Assembly: GCA_947167135.1 (NCBI GenBank)
Contig: CAMVGV010000012.1
Location: 1-64,000, forward strand
Source of the DNA: an uncultured Lachnospiraceae bacterium
GTDB taxonomy: Bacteria; Bacillota; Clostridia; Lachnospirales; Lachnospiraceae
Length of the DNA: 64,000 nt
Direction of reading: 5' to 3'
Position numbers and translations under genes: made by a program. Shown piece by piece: positions 16,127 through 25,275 of the stretch. Each line of letters opens with the position of its first letter. Within the stretch, counting starts at the first letter, position 1. Under the pieces are notes generated by a model. It was not told the DNA's origin, ran no database searches, and saw nothing but the letters and a program-made list of their open reading frames with translations.

Positions 16127-16944
16127 TCTATCAATGCATAGGAGCAAGGTCTGACAGACCGTATATTATAAGGGATACCCAGACCGGGATCTATTCCCTC
16201 GAGGAGCTTTTGTACTACGTCAGGGAAAATGTCTTTATGCTGAATCCCGATGATTTCGGCCCTCATCTCTCCCGTTTTTTACGGAAGAGGCTGGAATTGC
16301 CGGAGCTTGCCGCAAAGTATGATGAAATGCTTGACAGGGGAAAGGACTTTGCGGACAGGATATGCATGCTTTTTAAGGAGAGCAGGTTTGCAAACGAGAC
16401 GGAGATCGAGACTCTGAGGAAGGCCTTAAGCCACAGCGAACATATGAGTGTAAGCGACACACACAGGGTAAGGGGTGAATTTTTCCTTAAAAGCGGCAGA
16501 ACGGCGGAGGCCGTTATCGAGTTTAATGCTGCATTAAAGGTCATTAACCGTGAAGAAGACCCGAGGGATGCCGCAAAGCTCTTATGCGGAATGGGAAATG
16601 CGGCTGCGGGTAATTTCAATTTTGACCGCGCCTTAAGATATTTCGAGGAAGCGTCGGAGCTCACGCCGGAGGATCCGGTGATACTGGATAAGCTTATAAC
16701 CGCAGCAAAGCTCAGTAAAAATGATGATGATTTCTATGTTTACATGCTTTCAAGGAACATACCCGAAAGCATTTATTCGGAATGTGTCCGCCGTATTTCG
16801 GAGGCCGGAAGGCGTTCCTTCAGGGGGGAACACGCAAGGCGCTTCAGGGAGGCCGTTAAGGCAAGGAAGGACGGAGATTATCCGAAGTATAAGTCTTTGA
16901 GACATTCGCTTTTATGCAGCTGGAAAGCGGAATATAGGAATTAG
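16123..16944 (+). CDS. TPR protein of the DUF5717/DUF5716 operon
   Basis: This 273-residue cytosolic protein has an N-terminal part (GIYSLEELLYYVRENVFMLN, then RFLRKRLELPELAAKYDEML) that I recall as the conserved start of a Lachnospiraceae family. TPR repeats follow at about residues 110-200 (RGEFFLKSGRTAEAVIEFNA and FNFDRALRYFEEASELTPED), then a basic helical tail. TPRs usually bind partner proteins, often Hsp70s, which fits the gene before it. The start is TTG in the overlap TTGA, with GAGGAG 9 bases upstream, so translation is coupled. The molecular role is unknown. Confidence 0.75.
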   Translation: MIYQCIGARSDRPYIIRDTQTGIYSLEELLYYVRENVFMLNPDDFGPHLSRFLRKRLELPELAAKYDEMLDRGKDFADRICMLFKESRFANETEIETLRKALSHSEHMSVSDTHRVRGEFFLKSGRTAEAVIEFNAALKVINREEDPRDAAKLLCGMGNAAAGNFNFDRALRYFEEASELTPEDPVILDKLITAAKLSKNDDDFYVYMLSRNIPESIYSECVRRISEAGRRSFRGEHARRFREAVKARKDGDYPKYKSLRHSLLCSWKAEYRN

Positions 16945-16967
16945 AAGAAAAAGGCACAGGACATAAT

Positions 16968-18164
16968 ATGGGTCTCTTTTCATGGGTAAAAAACAAAATA
17001 GCAGGTCATAAGGGAGATGAGGATTATTCCGGGGGTCTCTTCGGTGAGACCGTAAGGGAGGAAAACCACCCCATACGCCGAGACTCTGTCGATATGCGCA
17101 TCAAGGATCAGAGGGAGCGTTATATCGAAAGCTGCTGCGAGCAGATGATAGAGGCGGATAAGGAAATAGAACGTTCCAAGATGGAATACCGTCTCGTCAC
17201 CGGGTATCTGACGGATATCGAGGTTATTGAGGCCCTGCCTGAGGATTCGAAAAGAAGGCTTTCACGTATCGCGGACAAGATCAATGCCTTAAATAAGCAG
17301 ACAAGAGCCAGTACGAAGAGTATCGGGCGGATATCCGAGGAGCGCTACCGCATTCTTTTAAGGTACGAAGCGGATATTCCGGACGACATAAAGAATATGA
17401 AGAAGAACGAGGATTATAAGGAGCTTGTCCGTTCCGACCTCCAGAAGCTGGAGGGAGAGAAGGCGGTAAGTGAGTATAAGATCCGTGAGCTTAGGGGAAC
17501 AATGCGGAATATGAGGAATATGGTGGGCATAACCTTCTTATTCGGACTGATCCTTATGGGTCTCCTTTCCTTTCTGCAGTTCGGGCTCTTAATGCATGCA
17601 GAGATCGGCTTTCTCGCCACAGCCTTTATTTCCGCTGGATCCTTTATCTATGAGTATCTGACATTTTCAAAGGCCAAAAGGGATCTTAAGAGAACGGAGA
17701 AATATCTGAACGCAGTGATTTCGGAGCTGAATAAGGTGAAGATTCGCTTTGTCAATACCTCAAATCTTCTGGAATATGAGTACAGAAAGTACAGCGTGAA
17801 TGCGTCCGATGCCCTCAGCTACCAGTGGGACGTCTTTCTGGAGGAAAAGCAGGCGCGTCTTGCGGTAGAGAGGGCTAATGATGATCTTTCCGCAGAGAGG
17901 ACCGCCCTTTTACGTGAGCTAAGGAACTACAGGGTAAAGGATCCAACCATTTGGCTTAACCGCTGTGAAGCCCTGGTAAGCTCCGGGGAGATGGTGGAGG
18001 TAAGGCACGAGCTTTTCGAACGGCGTTCATCCATCAGGAAGCGTATAGAGTACAATACCCAGACACGGGACATATCCCGGGACGAGATCAATTCCATCGT
18101 ACAGGATTACCCGGAATACGGGCAGGAGGTACTGAATATTGTGTCGGCATATGAGCCGGTTTGA
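16968..18164 (+). CDS. Coiled-coil protein with two membrane helices
   Basis: This 398-residue protein has long charged coiled-coil segments at about residues 45-180 and 240-390. They bracket a hairpin of two membrane helices at about 184-205 (GITFLFGLILMGLLSFLQFG) and 213-235 (GFLATAFISAGSFIYEYLTF). Both coiled-coil arms should therefore lie on the cytoplasmic side. There is no enzyme motif. It is last in the four-gene operon, 23 bases after the TPR gene, with AGGA before ATG 16968. It is the natural candidate to anchor the other three products to the membrane (inference). I recognise no named family. Confidence 0.7.
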   Translation: MGLFSWVKNKIAGHKGDEDYSGGLFGETVREENHPIRRDSVDMRIKDQRERYIESCCEQMIEADKEIERSKMEYRLVTGYLTDIEVIEALPEDSKRRLSRIADKINALNKQTRASTKSIGRISEERYRILLRYEADIPDDIKNMKKNEDYKELVRSDLQKLEGEKAVSEYKIRELRGTMRNMRNMVGITFLFGLILMGLLSFLQFGLLMHAEIGFLATAFISAGSFIYEYLTFSKAKRDLKRTEKYLNAVISELNKVKIRFVNTSNLLEYEYRKYSVNASDALSYQWDVFLEEKQARLAVERANDDLSAERTALLRELRNYRVKDPTIWLNRCEALVSSGEMVEVRHELFERRSSIRKRIEYNTQTRDISRDEINSIVQDYPEYGQEVLNIVSAYEPV

Positions 18165-18242
18165 AAAGAAGAGAAAATGGCAGAAATCTCACAGGGTTAT
18201 AAGCGGCTTTAAGATAAAGGCAGAAGGTAGCAGGGAACAGCC

Positions 18243-21116
18243 ATGAAAAGAAAAGAAAAAAAGCTGACGGCAATCATTCTTACCGCAGCGCTGACTTTAA
18301 GCATAACTCCGGCAGCCTCCGGAAGTAACGGAGATACTCCGGTTTCTTCTTATGAGGATGAGTATTGTGCGTCCATACTCTCTGTTTCGGAGATCCCGGA
18401 GGAAATGGTTCCGGATATCAAAGCTGAGCACGATACGGAGTCCGTTCTTATAAGGCTTCAAGAAGATGCTTCCCTCAATGAACTGAACAGATACTTAAGA
18501 TTTGCAGACTCCGTTAAGAGTGTTACCGTGACGGAGGATGACGTGCACCTTAATACCGTAAAGCTTGAGCTAAGGGACAATGTGGATACGGGGACTGCTA
18601 TGGCGCAGTTAAGCTCCATTCCGTTAATAAGCTATGCCCAGCCGGATTATATTTACCACATTCCGGAGGAGGAAATGGTAAATTACGGATCCTCCTCTCA
18701 TCCGGAGACAGATGAAGGCAGGAAAAACACTGCTTCAGTAAATGATCCTTATATTTCCAAGTGCTGGTTTCTCCAGTCTGTCAGTGCCTGTGAAGCATGG
18801 GATGTTCAGAAAACGGAAAAGAAGGTCACAGTAGCTGTAATTGATGGCGGCTTCAATATAAACCACCCGGATCTTAAAGATAATATAGTTGGTTATTATG
18901 ATGCAGCCGGGGACGGGATAGAAGGAGGGCAGGGTTCAGAACTTGTAATAAACCATGGCAGCCATGTATGCGGGATAATTGCTGCAAAGGCCAATAATAA
19001 TAAAGGTATTGCCGGTGTTTCCTATGATGCCGGACTGTTTCCTGTCAATGCAGCAAAGAAAGAGAGTATAGGAGAGCTTTTAGAAAGCAATATATTAAAG
19101 GGTTTTGAATGCATTCTGAAAAACAGGGAAAAATATAATATCAGAGCAATTAATATGAGTTTGGCCGATGATTTGAACCTGGAATATAAGGATTTCATAT
19201 CAAAACCCGGATATTATGACATATTGATGAACGAATGTGTCCTTGGTGCCTATGATGAAGGAATAGTCACCATATTCGCTGCAGGGAATTCTGCGGACAA
19301 TTTTGGCGGTCCTTTCTTTGGGGCCTGGGGAGATGCTATCGCCCGCAGCATTGAAGTCATTTCACTTGGAAACGGCACTTATGATGAGCATTCCAAAGAA
19401 GTATTATTGGACGAACCCCTATCCCGGTCATACTTTTCAAATTATAATATGCCGGGACAGACTACAAAGGATATTTCTGCTCCGGGTTGGAATGTTTTAA
19501 GCAGTGGATTTAATAATTACTGTTTTTTTAGCGGCTCCTCTATGGCAGCTCCGGTTGTTTCGGGGGTAGCGGCCTTAGTCTTAGCCGCAAGACCGGATCT
19601 CACGGTGGCGCAGCTTACAGATATACTTTTGAGTTCTGCTGTCGATATGGGAGACCCGGGCTGGGATGAAGGATACGGCTTCGGGGAAGTGAATGCCTAT
19701 AATGCCGTAAAGCTTGCTAAGGATGGCTTCGTATTTAACGGAGGAACGGAGCTTAAAAAGGGTGAGACCCTGACTCTTACTCCTTCAAGAAGCGGTAATT
19801 ACCGCTGGGAAACAAGCGACGAAGCTGTAGCCACCGTGGATAAGGGTGTTATAAAAGGGGTGGGCTCCGGAGTAGTACGGATCACGGCTTTTGATGAAAG
19901 GGGATTTTCCTTAATAAGATCCATAGCGGTCATTGATGCGGAATTTAACGCGCCTGACAGCATAAGGGTCGGTGAAAAGGCAGGCTTAAGCTTTGATTTT
20001 GAGCCGAAGGACGGGATCATCTGGACTCTTGACATTTCTGACAGATCGGTACTGAAGGCAGATCATACGAAAACAGAAATAGAGCGTGACGGTGAAAAAG
20101 AGATCATAGATTCCCATTATTCATTGGAGATAAGCGGACTAAAACCCGGAAAGGCACGGGTCACATATAGCTACGGCAGTGTAAGCTATTCAAAGGATAT
20201 TACGGTATTGCCTGCTGAGGGAGAGGCACTGAGTAATGTTGTGACGGAAAATGAAATGGCGCTTCTTAATGATCCGAATGTTTCCGCCTTATCCAAAAAT
20301 GAGATACTTTCCGGGCTGGATAAAGCTATAGAAAGCAGGGTCGGCAGTACTTCCGAGGTAGTCTTTGATTCAGCCATAACGGCGAGCGGAAAGGATACGT
20401 CTAAGAAATACCGGGTTAAGCTCAGTATGAACGGGGCTCTCCGTGCAGACGGGAGAAAGCATCTTTATAATAAGAATAAGACAGGCAGCTCTAAATATAA
20501 CGACATAAATGTGAAAGTATTCTACTCCGAAATAAACGGCGAATGGAAGGAAGCAAAGGTAAAGAAGGCAAGGATAAAGAATGCAAAGAAAGCAAGCTTT
20601 GACTGCTTCGGCAGGATGTCCGGAAATATCAAAGGCATAGGTGATGCGGCATATCTTTCAGGAATAGTACTGGAGGACAGGGAGCTTGACCGGACTCTCG
20701 GGAAAGCGCTTGATAAGGAGATCAGGGAGCTTAATAAAAAGCTTAAAAATAATAAGAGCAGTACCTTAACCGACGCTGATCTTATTAAGTCCGGGGCAGG
20801 AACCGAGCTTAAGCTTGTGATCCCTGTATATCCCCTGTTTATCGGCGTTTCGGGAAGTTCCGGGATTTTTACTGACGGCAGCGGGAAAGAAAACCGCTAT
20901 ATAGTAAAAAAAGGTTCCTTTGATAAGGATAAGATGAAGCTGAAAAAGGCCGGGATAAGCATAAAATATGCCGACGGGAAGGAGAAGGAGCTAAAGCTGA
21001 AATACAGTAAAACAAAGGATAGGGATTTTAAATCGGCCTTAAACGGTACCGTGTCTTCGGGAGGCAAAGTCACACTTGAAGGAAGGGGTAATTATTTCGG
21101 GTATATTGAGTACTGA
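18243..21116 (+). CDS. Secreted subtilase (S8 peptidase) with Ig-like and surface domains
   Basis: A signal peptide (residues 1-27) is followed by an I9-type propeptide and an S8 catalytic domain. The triad is Asp201 in AVIDGG, His238 in NHGSHVCG, and Ser433 in SGSSMAAP; the SGSS replaces the more usual GTS. After the protease comes a BIG2-like domain (about 495-570: TSDEAVATVDKGVIKGVGSG), then a long Lys-rich C-terminal region. That region shares DGRKH...NDI and a final G-NY-G motif with the BspA-like protein encoded next. At 957 residues it is a multi-domain extracellular protease. There is no sortase motif, so the mode of attachment is unclear. CAGGGAA precedes ATG 18243. Confidence 0.9.
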   Translation: MKRKEKKLTAIILTAALTLSITPAASGSNGDTPVSSYEDEYCASILSVSEIPEEMVPDIKAEHDTESVLIRLQEDASLNELNRYLRFADSVKSVTVTEDDVHLNTVKLELRDNVDTGTAMAQLSSIPLISYAQPDYIYHIPEEEMVNYGSSSHPETDEGRKNTASVNDPYISKCWFLQSVSACEAWDVQKTEKKVTVAVIDGGFNINHPDLKDNIVGYYDAAGDGIEGGQGSELVINHGSHVCGIIAAKANNNKGIAGVSYDAGLFPVNAAKKESIGELLESNILKGFECILKNREKYNIRAINMSLADDLNLEYKDFISKPGYYDILMNECVLGAYDEGIVTIFAAGNSADNFGGPFFGAWGDAIARSIEVISLGNGTYDEHSKEVLLDEPLSRSYFSNYNMPGQTTKDISAPGWNVLSSGFNNYCFFSGSSMAAPVVSGVAALVLAARPDLTVAQLTDILLSSAVDMGDPGWDEGYGFGEVNAYNAVKLAKDGFVFNGGTELKKGETLTLTPSRSGNYRWETSDEAVATVDKGVIKGVGSGVVRITAFDERGFSLIRSIAVIDAEFNAPDSIRVGEKAGLSFDFEPKDGIIWTLDISDRSVLKADHTKTEIERDGEKEIIDSHYSLEISGLKPGKARVTYSYGSVSYSKDITVLPAEGEALSNVVTENEMALLNDPNVSALSKNEILSGLDKAIESRVGSTSEVVFDSAITASGKDTSKKYRVKLSMNGALRADGRKHLYNKNKTGSSKYNDINVKVFYSEINGEWKEAKVKKARIKNAKKASFDCFGRMSGNIKGIGDAAYLSGIVLEDRELDRTLGKALDKEIRELNKKLKNNKSSTLTDADLIKSGAGTELKLVIPVYPLFIGVSGSSGIFTDGSGKENRYIVKKGSFDKDKMKLKKAGISIKYADGKEKELKLKYSKTKDRDFKSALNGTVSSGGKVTLEGRGNYFGYIEY

Positions 21117-21118
21117 GT

Positions 21119-21155
21119 AAGATCCTTTGTCGCTATCGCTCCTCAGGATGACATT
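21119..21155. repeat. Interspersed repeat copy
   Basis: One copy (gatcctttgtcgctatcgct followed by cctcaggatgaca) lies between the subtilase stop and the ribosome site of the next gene. It has the same core as the copies at 2.2, 28.3, 32.6, 34.5 and 38.8 kb. Confidence 0.75.
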
Positions 21156-21194
21156 TGACGACAAAATATAATATCACAAGGAGGATAAGTATTT

Positions 21195-23147
21195 ATGAAG
21201 AATATTAAAACCTATTACAGGAGTTTTATGGCAGTGGTATTGACCGCAGCTCTTTCAATAGGAGGAGTGCTCTCCGGGGCTGTTTCTTTTGCAGCGGAAG
21301 CGGATGCGGTAATCGCGGAAGCGGCAGAAGCCCCGGATGCGGAGGCGGATCTTTCGGATGCAGCCGGAGAAAGCGGGGACAGGGCAGAGGCCGGCCTATC
21401 TTCCGGAAGCTGGCACTGGCATTTTTCTGACGGAGTGCTTAAGTATACCAATGACAGCAGCAGTTCTTCCGACTTTGATGAATGCAAGGATAAGGCCGTG
21501 AAGATAGTATTTGAGTCAGGAAGAGCCGATGCGGATGATATCGATAAATGTAACGGTCTTCCGAACCTTACGGAGGTGGAGTACAAGAGCCCTGTGGAAA
21601 TAAAGGGCATGTGCTTTATTGAAAACGGAATGTTTAAGGACTGTCCGAAGCTTAAGAAGGTAACGATAGGCTATGCCAGGGACGGAGAGGCACTTGAGAT
21701 CGATAAGGAGGCCTTCTATAACTGTCCTGAACTAACGGACATTTCCATCGGAAAGGGAGTATGCCATTTCGGACGGGGTAGCTTCGGAAACTGTACCGGG
21801 CTTTCAAAGTTCGTATTCCCCGATAATATCCATAATGTCAGGGGTGACAGCTTCAGCGGCTCATCATCACTTAAGGAGCTCGAGCTTTCGGAAGACAATC
21901 CCTATATGAGGGAAGTAAAAAACACAATTTATGAGATAAACGATCCCTATGCAGCCATCAGGGGAAGCGTATACAAGACGCCCTGCCTTATGTTCGTGCC
22001 CGAGGGACTCGTAAAGGAGGCAGGGGGTAAGTATACCGTTATAAAGGGAACAGAGGATATACAGTACTGGGCCTTTTACAATAATAAGTCCCTTACCGAC
22101 CTTACTGTCGGAACAACGGTAAATGGCATACAGCTTGAGGCCTTCTATAACTGCAGTAATCTAAAGACTGTTCATCTGCCGAAGAGCTTAAAAAGAGTGG
22201 GGCAGAAGGCTTTTACCGTTGCAAGTGACAACGGAGAGAGCTTAAGCAACATAACGGATATCTACTTTGAGGGTTCCGAAAGCCAGTGGAAGGAGATAGA
22301 GTTCTGGGACTTCAGCCTTGATAAGGGTCACCTTGACAGAATGGGTCTTAACGGAAAGACCACTCTTTTTGACCATCTTGAAAACGCCGGCATTGATCCG
22401 GATAAGGTGAAGATTCATTATAACAGCACCATAGTTGATAGCGAGTATGATGTTCTGGATATCATTAACCATATTAGATCCGTTAAATTTGATTCCTCGA
22501 AGATAGCGGAATTAAAGACCCTTGGTATAGACCTTACCGTAAAATACAGTGAAAAGGCCACCTATAACGGCAGGAAGCATACGCTTAAAAGCGACAAGGC
22601 AGGCGACAAAACATCAAATGATATAGAGCTTAAGCTTATCGCAACGGATACTGAGACCGGAGAAGAGATAAAGGATAGCTATAAGCCTGTTAAGGTTAAA
22701 TTTAAGAATAATACCAAAGCCGCTGTACTAACCGATAAGAAGGCACCCTGCCTCACATTCCAGATTTCTGCTACGGGTCTTGACGCTGCAAAGAAAAAGG
22801 CATTAAAAAAGATCAATAAAAAGTTTAAGAGTAAGGCCTTTAAGGACACTAACTTCTATTTCACAATCGAACCCGCTGATATTTCGGGCTTTACCTCAGA
22901 AAACTACGAGGGTCTTAAGATCGTAGACAAGAAGGGAAAGAAGACCGCAGTATTTAAGAAGATCGCGCTTCACTATAAGTACCTTGGCGGCGGAGAAGAG
23001 AAGTCCAACTGGATACTTATGAAGCCCTGCAAAAAGAATAACGCTGAAAAGAAGGGCGACTATACCACCCTTATCAATGATGACGGCACCGTCACCGTGA
23101 ACGGACAGCATAACTACAGGGGCAATGTTACATTTAAGGTAAGCTGA
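21195..23147 (+). CDS. BspA-like leucine-rich-repeat surface protein
   Basis: A signal peptide with an Ala-rich cleavage region (about 1-33) leads into LRR_5/BspA-type repeats at about residues 110-350 (IDKEAFYNCPELTDISIGKG, LEAFYNCSNLKTVHLPKS). These form curved surfaces used by gut bacteria for adhesion or ligand binding. The C-terminal 230 residues are Lys-rich and share the NGRKH...NDI element and the ending NYRGNVTFKV with the upstream subtilase. At 650 residues it has no LPXTG motif or membrane anchor. AAGGAGG lies 8 bases before ATG 21195. The binding partner is unknown. Confidence 0.85.
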   Translation: MKNIKTYYRSFMAVVLTAALSIGGVLSGAVSFAAEADAVIAEAAEAPDAEADLSDAAGESGDRAEAGLSSGSWHWHFSDGVLKYTNDSSSSSDFDECKDKAVKIVFESGRADADDIDKCNGLPNLTEVEYKSPVEIKGMCFIENGMFKDCPKLKKVTIGYARDGEALEIDKEAFYNCPELTDISIGKGVCHFGRGSFGNCTGLSKFVFPDNIHNVRGDSFSGSSSLKELELSEDNPYMREVKNTIYEINDPYAAIRGSVYKTPCLMFVPEGLVKEAGGKYTVIKGTEDIQYWAFYNNKSLTDLTVGTTVNGIQLEAFYNCSNLKTVHLPKSLKRVGQKAFTVASDNGESLSNITDIYFEGSESQWKEIEFWDFSLDKGHLDRMGLNGKTTLFDHLENAGIDPDKVKIHYNSTIVDSEYDVLDIINHIRSVKFDSSKIAELKTLGIDLTVKYSEKATYNGRKHTLKSDKAGDKTSNDIELKLIATDTETGEEIKDSYKPVKVKFKNNTKAAVLTDKKAPCLTFQISATGLDAAKKKALKKINKKFKSKAFKDTNFYFTIEPADISGFTSENYEGLKIVDKKGKKTAVFKKIALHYKYLGGGEEKSNWILMKPCKKNNAEKKGDYTTLINDDGTVTVNGQHNYRGNVTFKVS

Positions 23148-23175
23148 GGGAAAAAAGGTAAGGAGAATTGAAATA

Positions 23176-24756
23176 ATGTTTTTACAAACTATACCGGATG
23201 AAAAAAAGAAGATAATTGTTTTTGAGCTGATCTTTGGGATGCTTTTCTCTGTTATTAATTATTCGACCTTTATTACCCAGAATCTTACAAATACCTATGA
23301 CGGAATGTGGCGTCAGAGCTATTACATTAGTGGGGCTTATGAGGCGTCTCTTGGAAGGTGGCTTCTTCCGGTTATCGATAATATGCATTACGGAGTGTAT
23401 CTGGATCCTCTTACATCACTTCTGTCATTATCGGCCTTTGTTATCGGATTCATATTGATCCTGGATCTTTTTGATATCAAAAACAGGATAATAGCTTGTT
23501 TTTCTATGGCCGTCTTTCTTTCTTCCACATTTGTGTCCATCATTCTTTCGTACAGATATACTTCAGCTGCTTATGGACTTGCATTTATGTTTTCGGTTAT
23601 GGCGGTTTATTTTCCCGTAAAATTCGAGAAGAAGCGATATTATTCGGGGCTTCTTCTCGGCATTCTCATGTTTTGCCTGTTTATGTCAATCTACCAGTCA
23701 TTTTTGGGTGTATACTGTCTTCTGATGCTTATTTTTCTGATGTTTCTTATCACAAAGGGAAATGAGCTAAAGAGGGTTCTGGGGAATTTTCTTGTTTTCG
23801 TAGAATGCTCGGTTTTCGGTGTGATACTGTATGCTTTTTCAACCGCTGTCGCCTTAAAGCGTTATAAAACAACTCTCAACAGCTATCACGGAGCCAATTC
23901 TTCTGGAACAGTGGAAACACTGATAAACATCCCACAAAATCTTGTAAAATCATATTCAATGTTCTTAGACTATTTTTTTAATCCGGACAAGATCTCATTC
24001 AATTTGAATGCACTACAGAACCTTAAGATAATGTGGCTTGAGTTTGCCGTAATACTTATCCCTTTAATCATTGCAGGGATAAAGGTCGTCAGGGAGAATA
24101 AAACAAACGCAAAAAAGAATAAAGCTGATCTCAGGTTGTTTATTTTGTTCTGTGTTTTTGCATTACTTCTTCCGGCGGCCGGAAATGTCGTATTTATCAT
24201 CGCTCCGGGGGCTGATTATTCACTTCAGACCACGGCAGGAGCGGCTGTTATTCTTTCTTTATCGGTTCTGCTCTTAGACAATGAGGATATTAAGCTCAGG
24301 AAGCTTCCTTCGATTATTATCGGGATCGTGAGTCTGCTTATCCTGTATGGTAATATCGTACAGATTCAGATAGACCAGAATGCAATGCTGGAGGGGAGAA
24401 AGGCGACAGAAACCCTGTCAAACCGGGTTCTTAATGACATTATGGATCAGAATCTTATGGATTCAGCTTTTTTCTTTGTCGGAAAACCTGCAGATAACAG
24501 CACATTCGTTGTAAGCCCTATCTATCATAAAGCCAATTCCTACGCAAGGTATGGGGATTTTGCACTTGTGGGTGACTGTATGCGTATATCGTACAGAAAT
24601 TATTTCAATAATTATCTTCATGTAAAGCTGAATGTCGCACAGAAAAATTATGAAGATCTGGCTTATTCAGAGGAGGCAAAGGAAATGCCGTCATTCCCGG
24701 TTTCAGGATATATCAGACCGATGGGTGATATAGTGCTTGTGAAGATCAGTGATTAA
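23176..24756 (+). CDS. GtrII-type glucosyltransferase membrane protein
   Basis: This 526-residue integral membrane protein has around ten to twelve helices. After the first helix, YDGMWRQSYYISGAYEASLG and GRWLLPVID have the pattern of glucosyltransferase GtrII family proteins (Pfam Glucos_trans_II). Those transfer glucose from a lipid carrier to surface polysaccharide on the outer face of the membrane. The extracytoplasmic tail (about 430-526) is soluble. AAGGAG lies before ATG 23176, 28 bases after the BspA-like gene. The acceptor is unknown; no flippase or GtrB partner is in the window. Confidence 0.8.
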   Translation: MFLQTIPDEKKKIIVFELIFGMLFSVINYSTFITQNLTNTYDGMWRQSYYISGAYEASLGRWLLPVIDNMHYGVYLDPLTSLLSLSAFVIGFILILDLFDIKNRIIACFSMAVFLSSTFVSIILSYRYTSAAYGLAFMFSVMAVYFPVKFEKKRYYSGLLLGILMFCLFMSIYQSFLGVYCLLMLIFLMFLITKGNELKRVLGNFLVFVECSVFGVILYAFSTAVALKRYKTTLNSYHGANSSGTVETLINIPQNLVKSYSMFLDYFFNPDKISFNLNALQNLKIMWLEFAVILIPLIIAGIKVVRENKTNAKKNKADLRLFILFCVFALLLPAAGNVVFIIAPGADYSLQTTAGAAVILSLSVLLLDNEDIKLRKLPSIIIGIVSLLILYGNIVQIQIDQNAMLEGRKATETLSNRVLNDIMDQNLMDSAFFFVGKPADNSTFVVSPIYHKANSYARYGDFALVGDCMRISYRNYFNNYLHVKLNVAQKNYEDLAYSEEAKEMPSFPVSGYIRPMGDIVLVKISD

Positions 24757-24800
24757 ATACCGGGACGGCTGTTTGGCAGGCTGGTTAAGGAGACTGTTAT

Positions 24801-25274
24801 ATGAAAATGGTGAGGAGAGCGGAGACAAGGGATATCCCTGACATATTGAAGCTTCTTTTGCAGGTTGATATGGTGCACCATAAGGGAAGACCCGATATTT
24901 TTAAGGGTCCTGCCACCAAATACAATGAGGATGAATTAAGGGATATCATAAATGACCCGGAAACTCCGGTATTTGTGTGTACGGATGAAAATGACCGGGT
25001 GCTGGGTCATGCATTCTGTATCTTTAGGCAGATTAAGGATGATAATGTCTTAACCGATATAAAGACACTCTATATTGACGATATCTGTGTTGATGAAAGG
25101 CATCGGGAAAAGAAGGTGGGGAAGACACTCTATGATGAGGTGATAAGGTACGCCAAAGAGCAGGGCTTTTACAATATCACCTTGAATGTCTGGAGCTGCA
25201 ATCCCGCTGCAATAAAGTTCTATGAAAAAATGGGGCTTGTTCCCCAGAAGATCTGTATGGAGAAGATACTGTAG
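24801..25274 (+). CDS. GNAT-family N-acetyltransferase
   Basis: This 157-residue acetyl-CoA-dependent acyltransferase has the acetyl-CoA loop at about residues 98-108 (RHREKKVGKTLYDEV) and the C-terminal motif NPAAIKFYEKMGL. The length is standard for a single GNAT domain. The acceptor (small amine or protein) cannot be inferred. TAAGGAG precedes ATG 24801. The kinase-like gene follows after one base. Confidence 0.88.
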   Translation: MKMVRRAETRDIPDILKLLLQVDMVHHKGRPDIFKGPATKYNEDELRDIINDPETPVFVCTDENDRVLGHAFCIFRQIKDDNVLTDIKTLYIDDICVDERHREKKVGKTLYDEVIRYAKEQGFYNITLNVWSCNPAAIKFYEKMGLVPQKICMEKIL

Positions 25275-25275
25275 A

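Noticed and set aside
21155..21172. TTGACG and TATAAT before the BspA-like gene as a promoter
   Set aside because: Only 6 bases separate the two boxes, far too close for a sigma-70 promoter.
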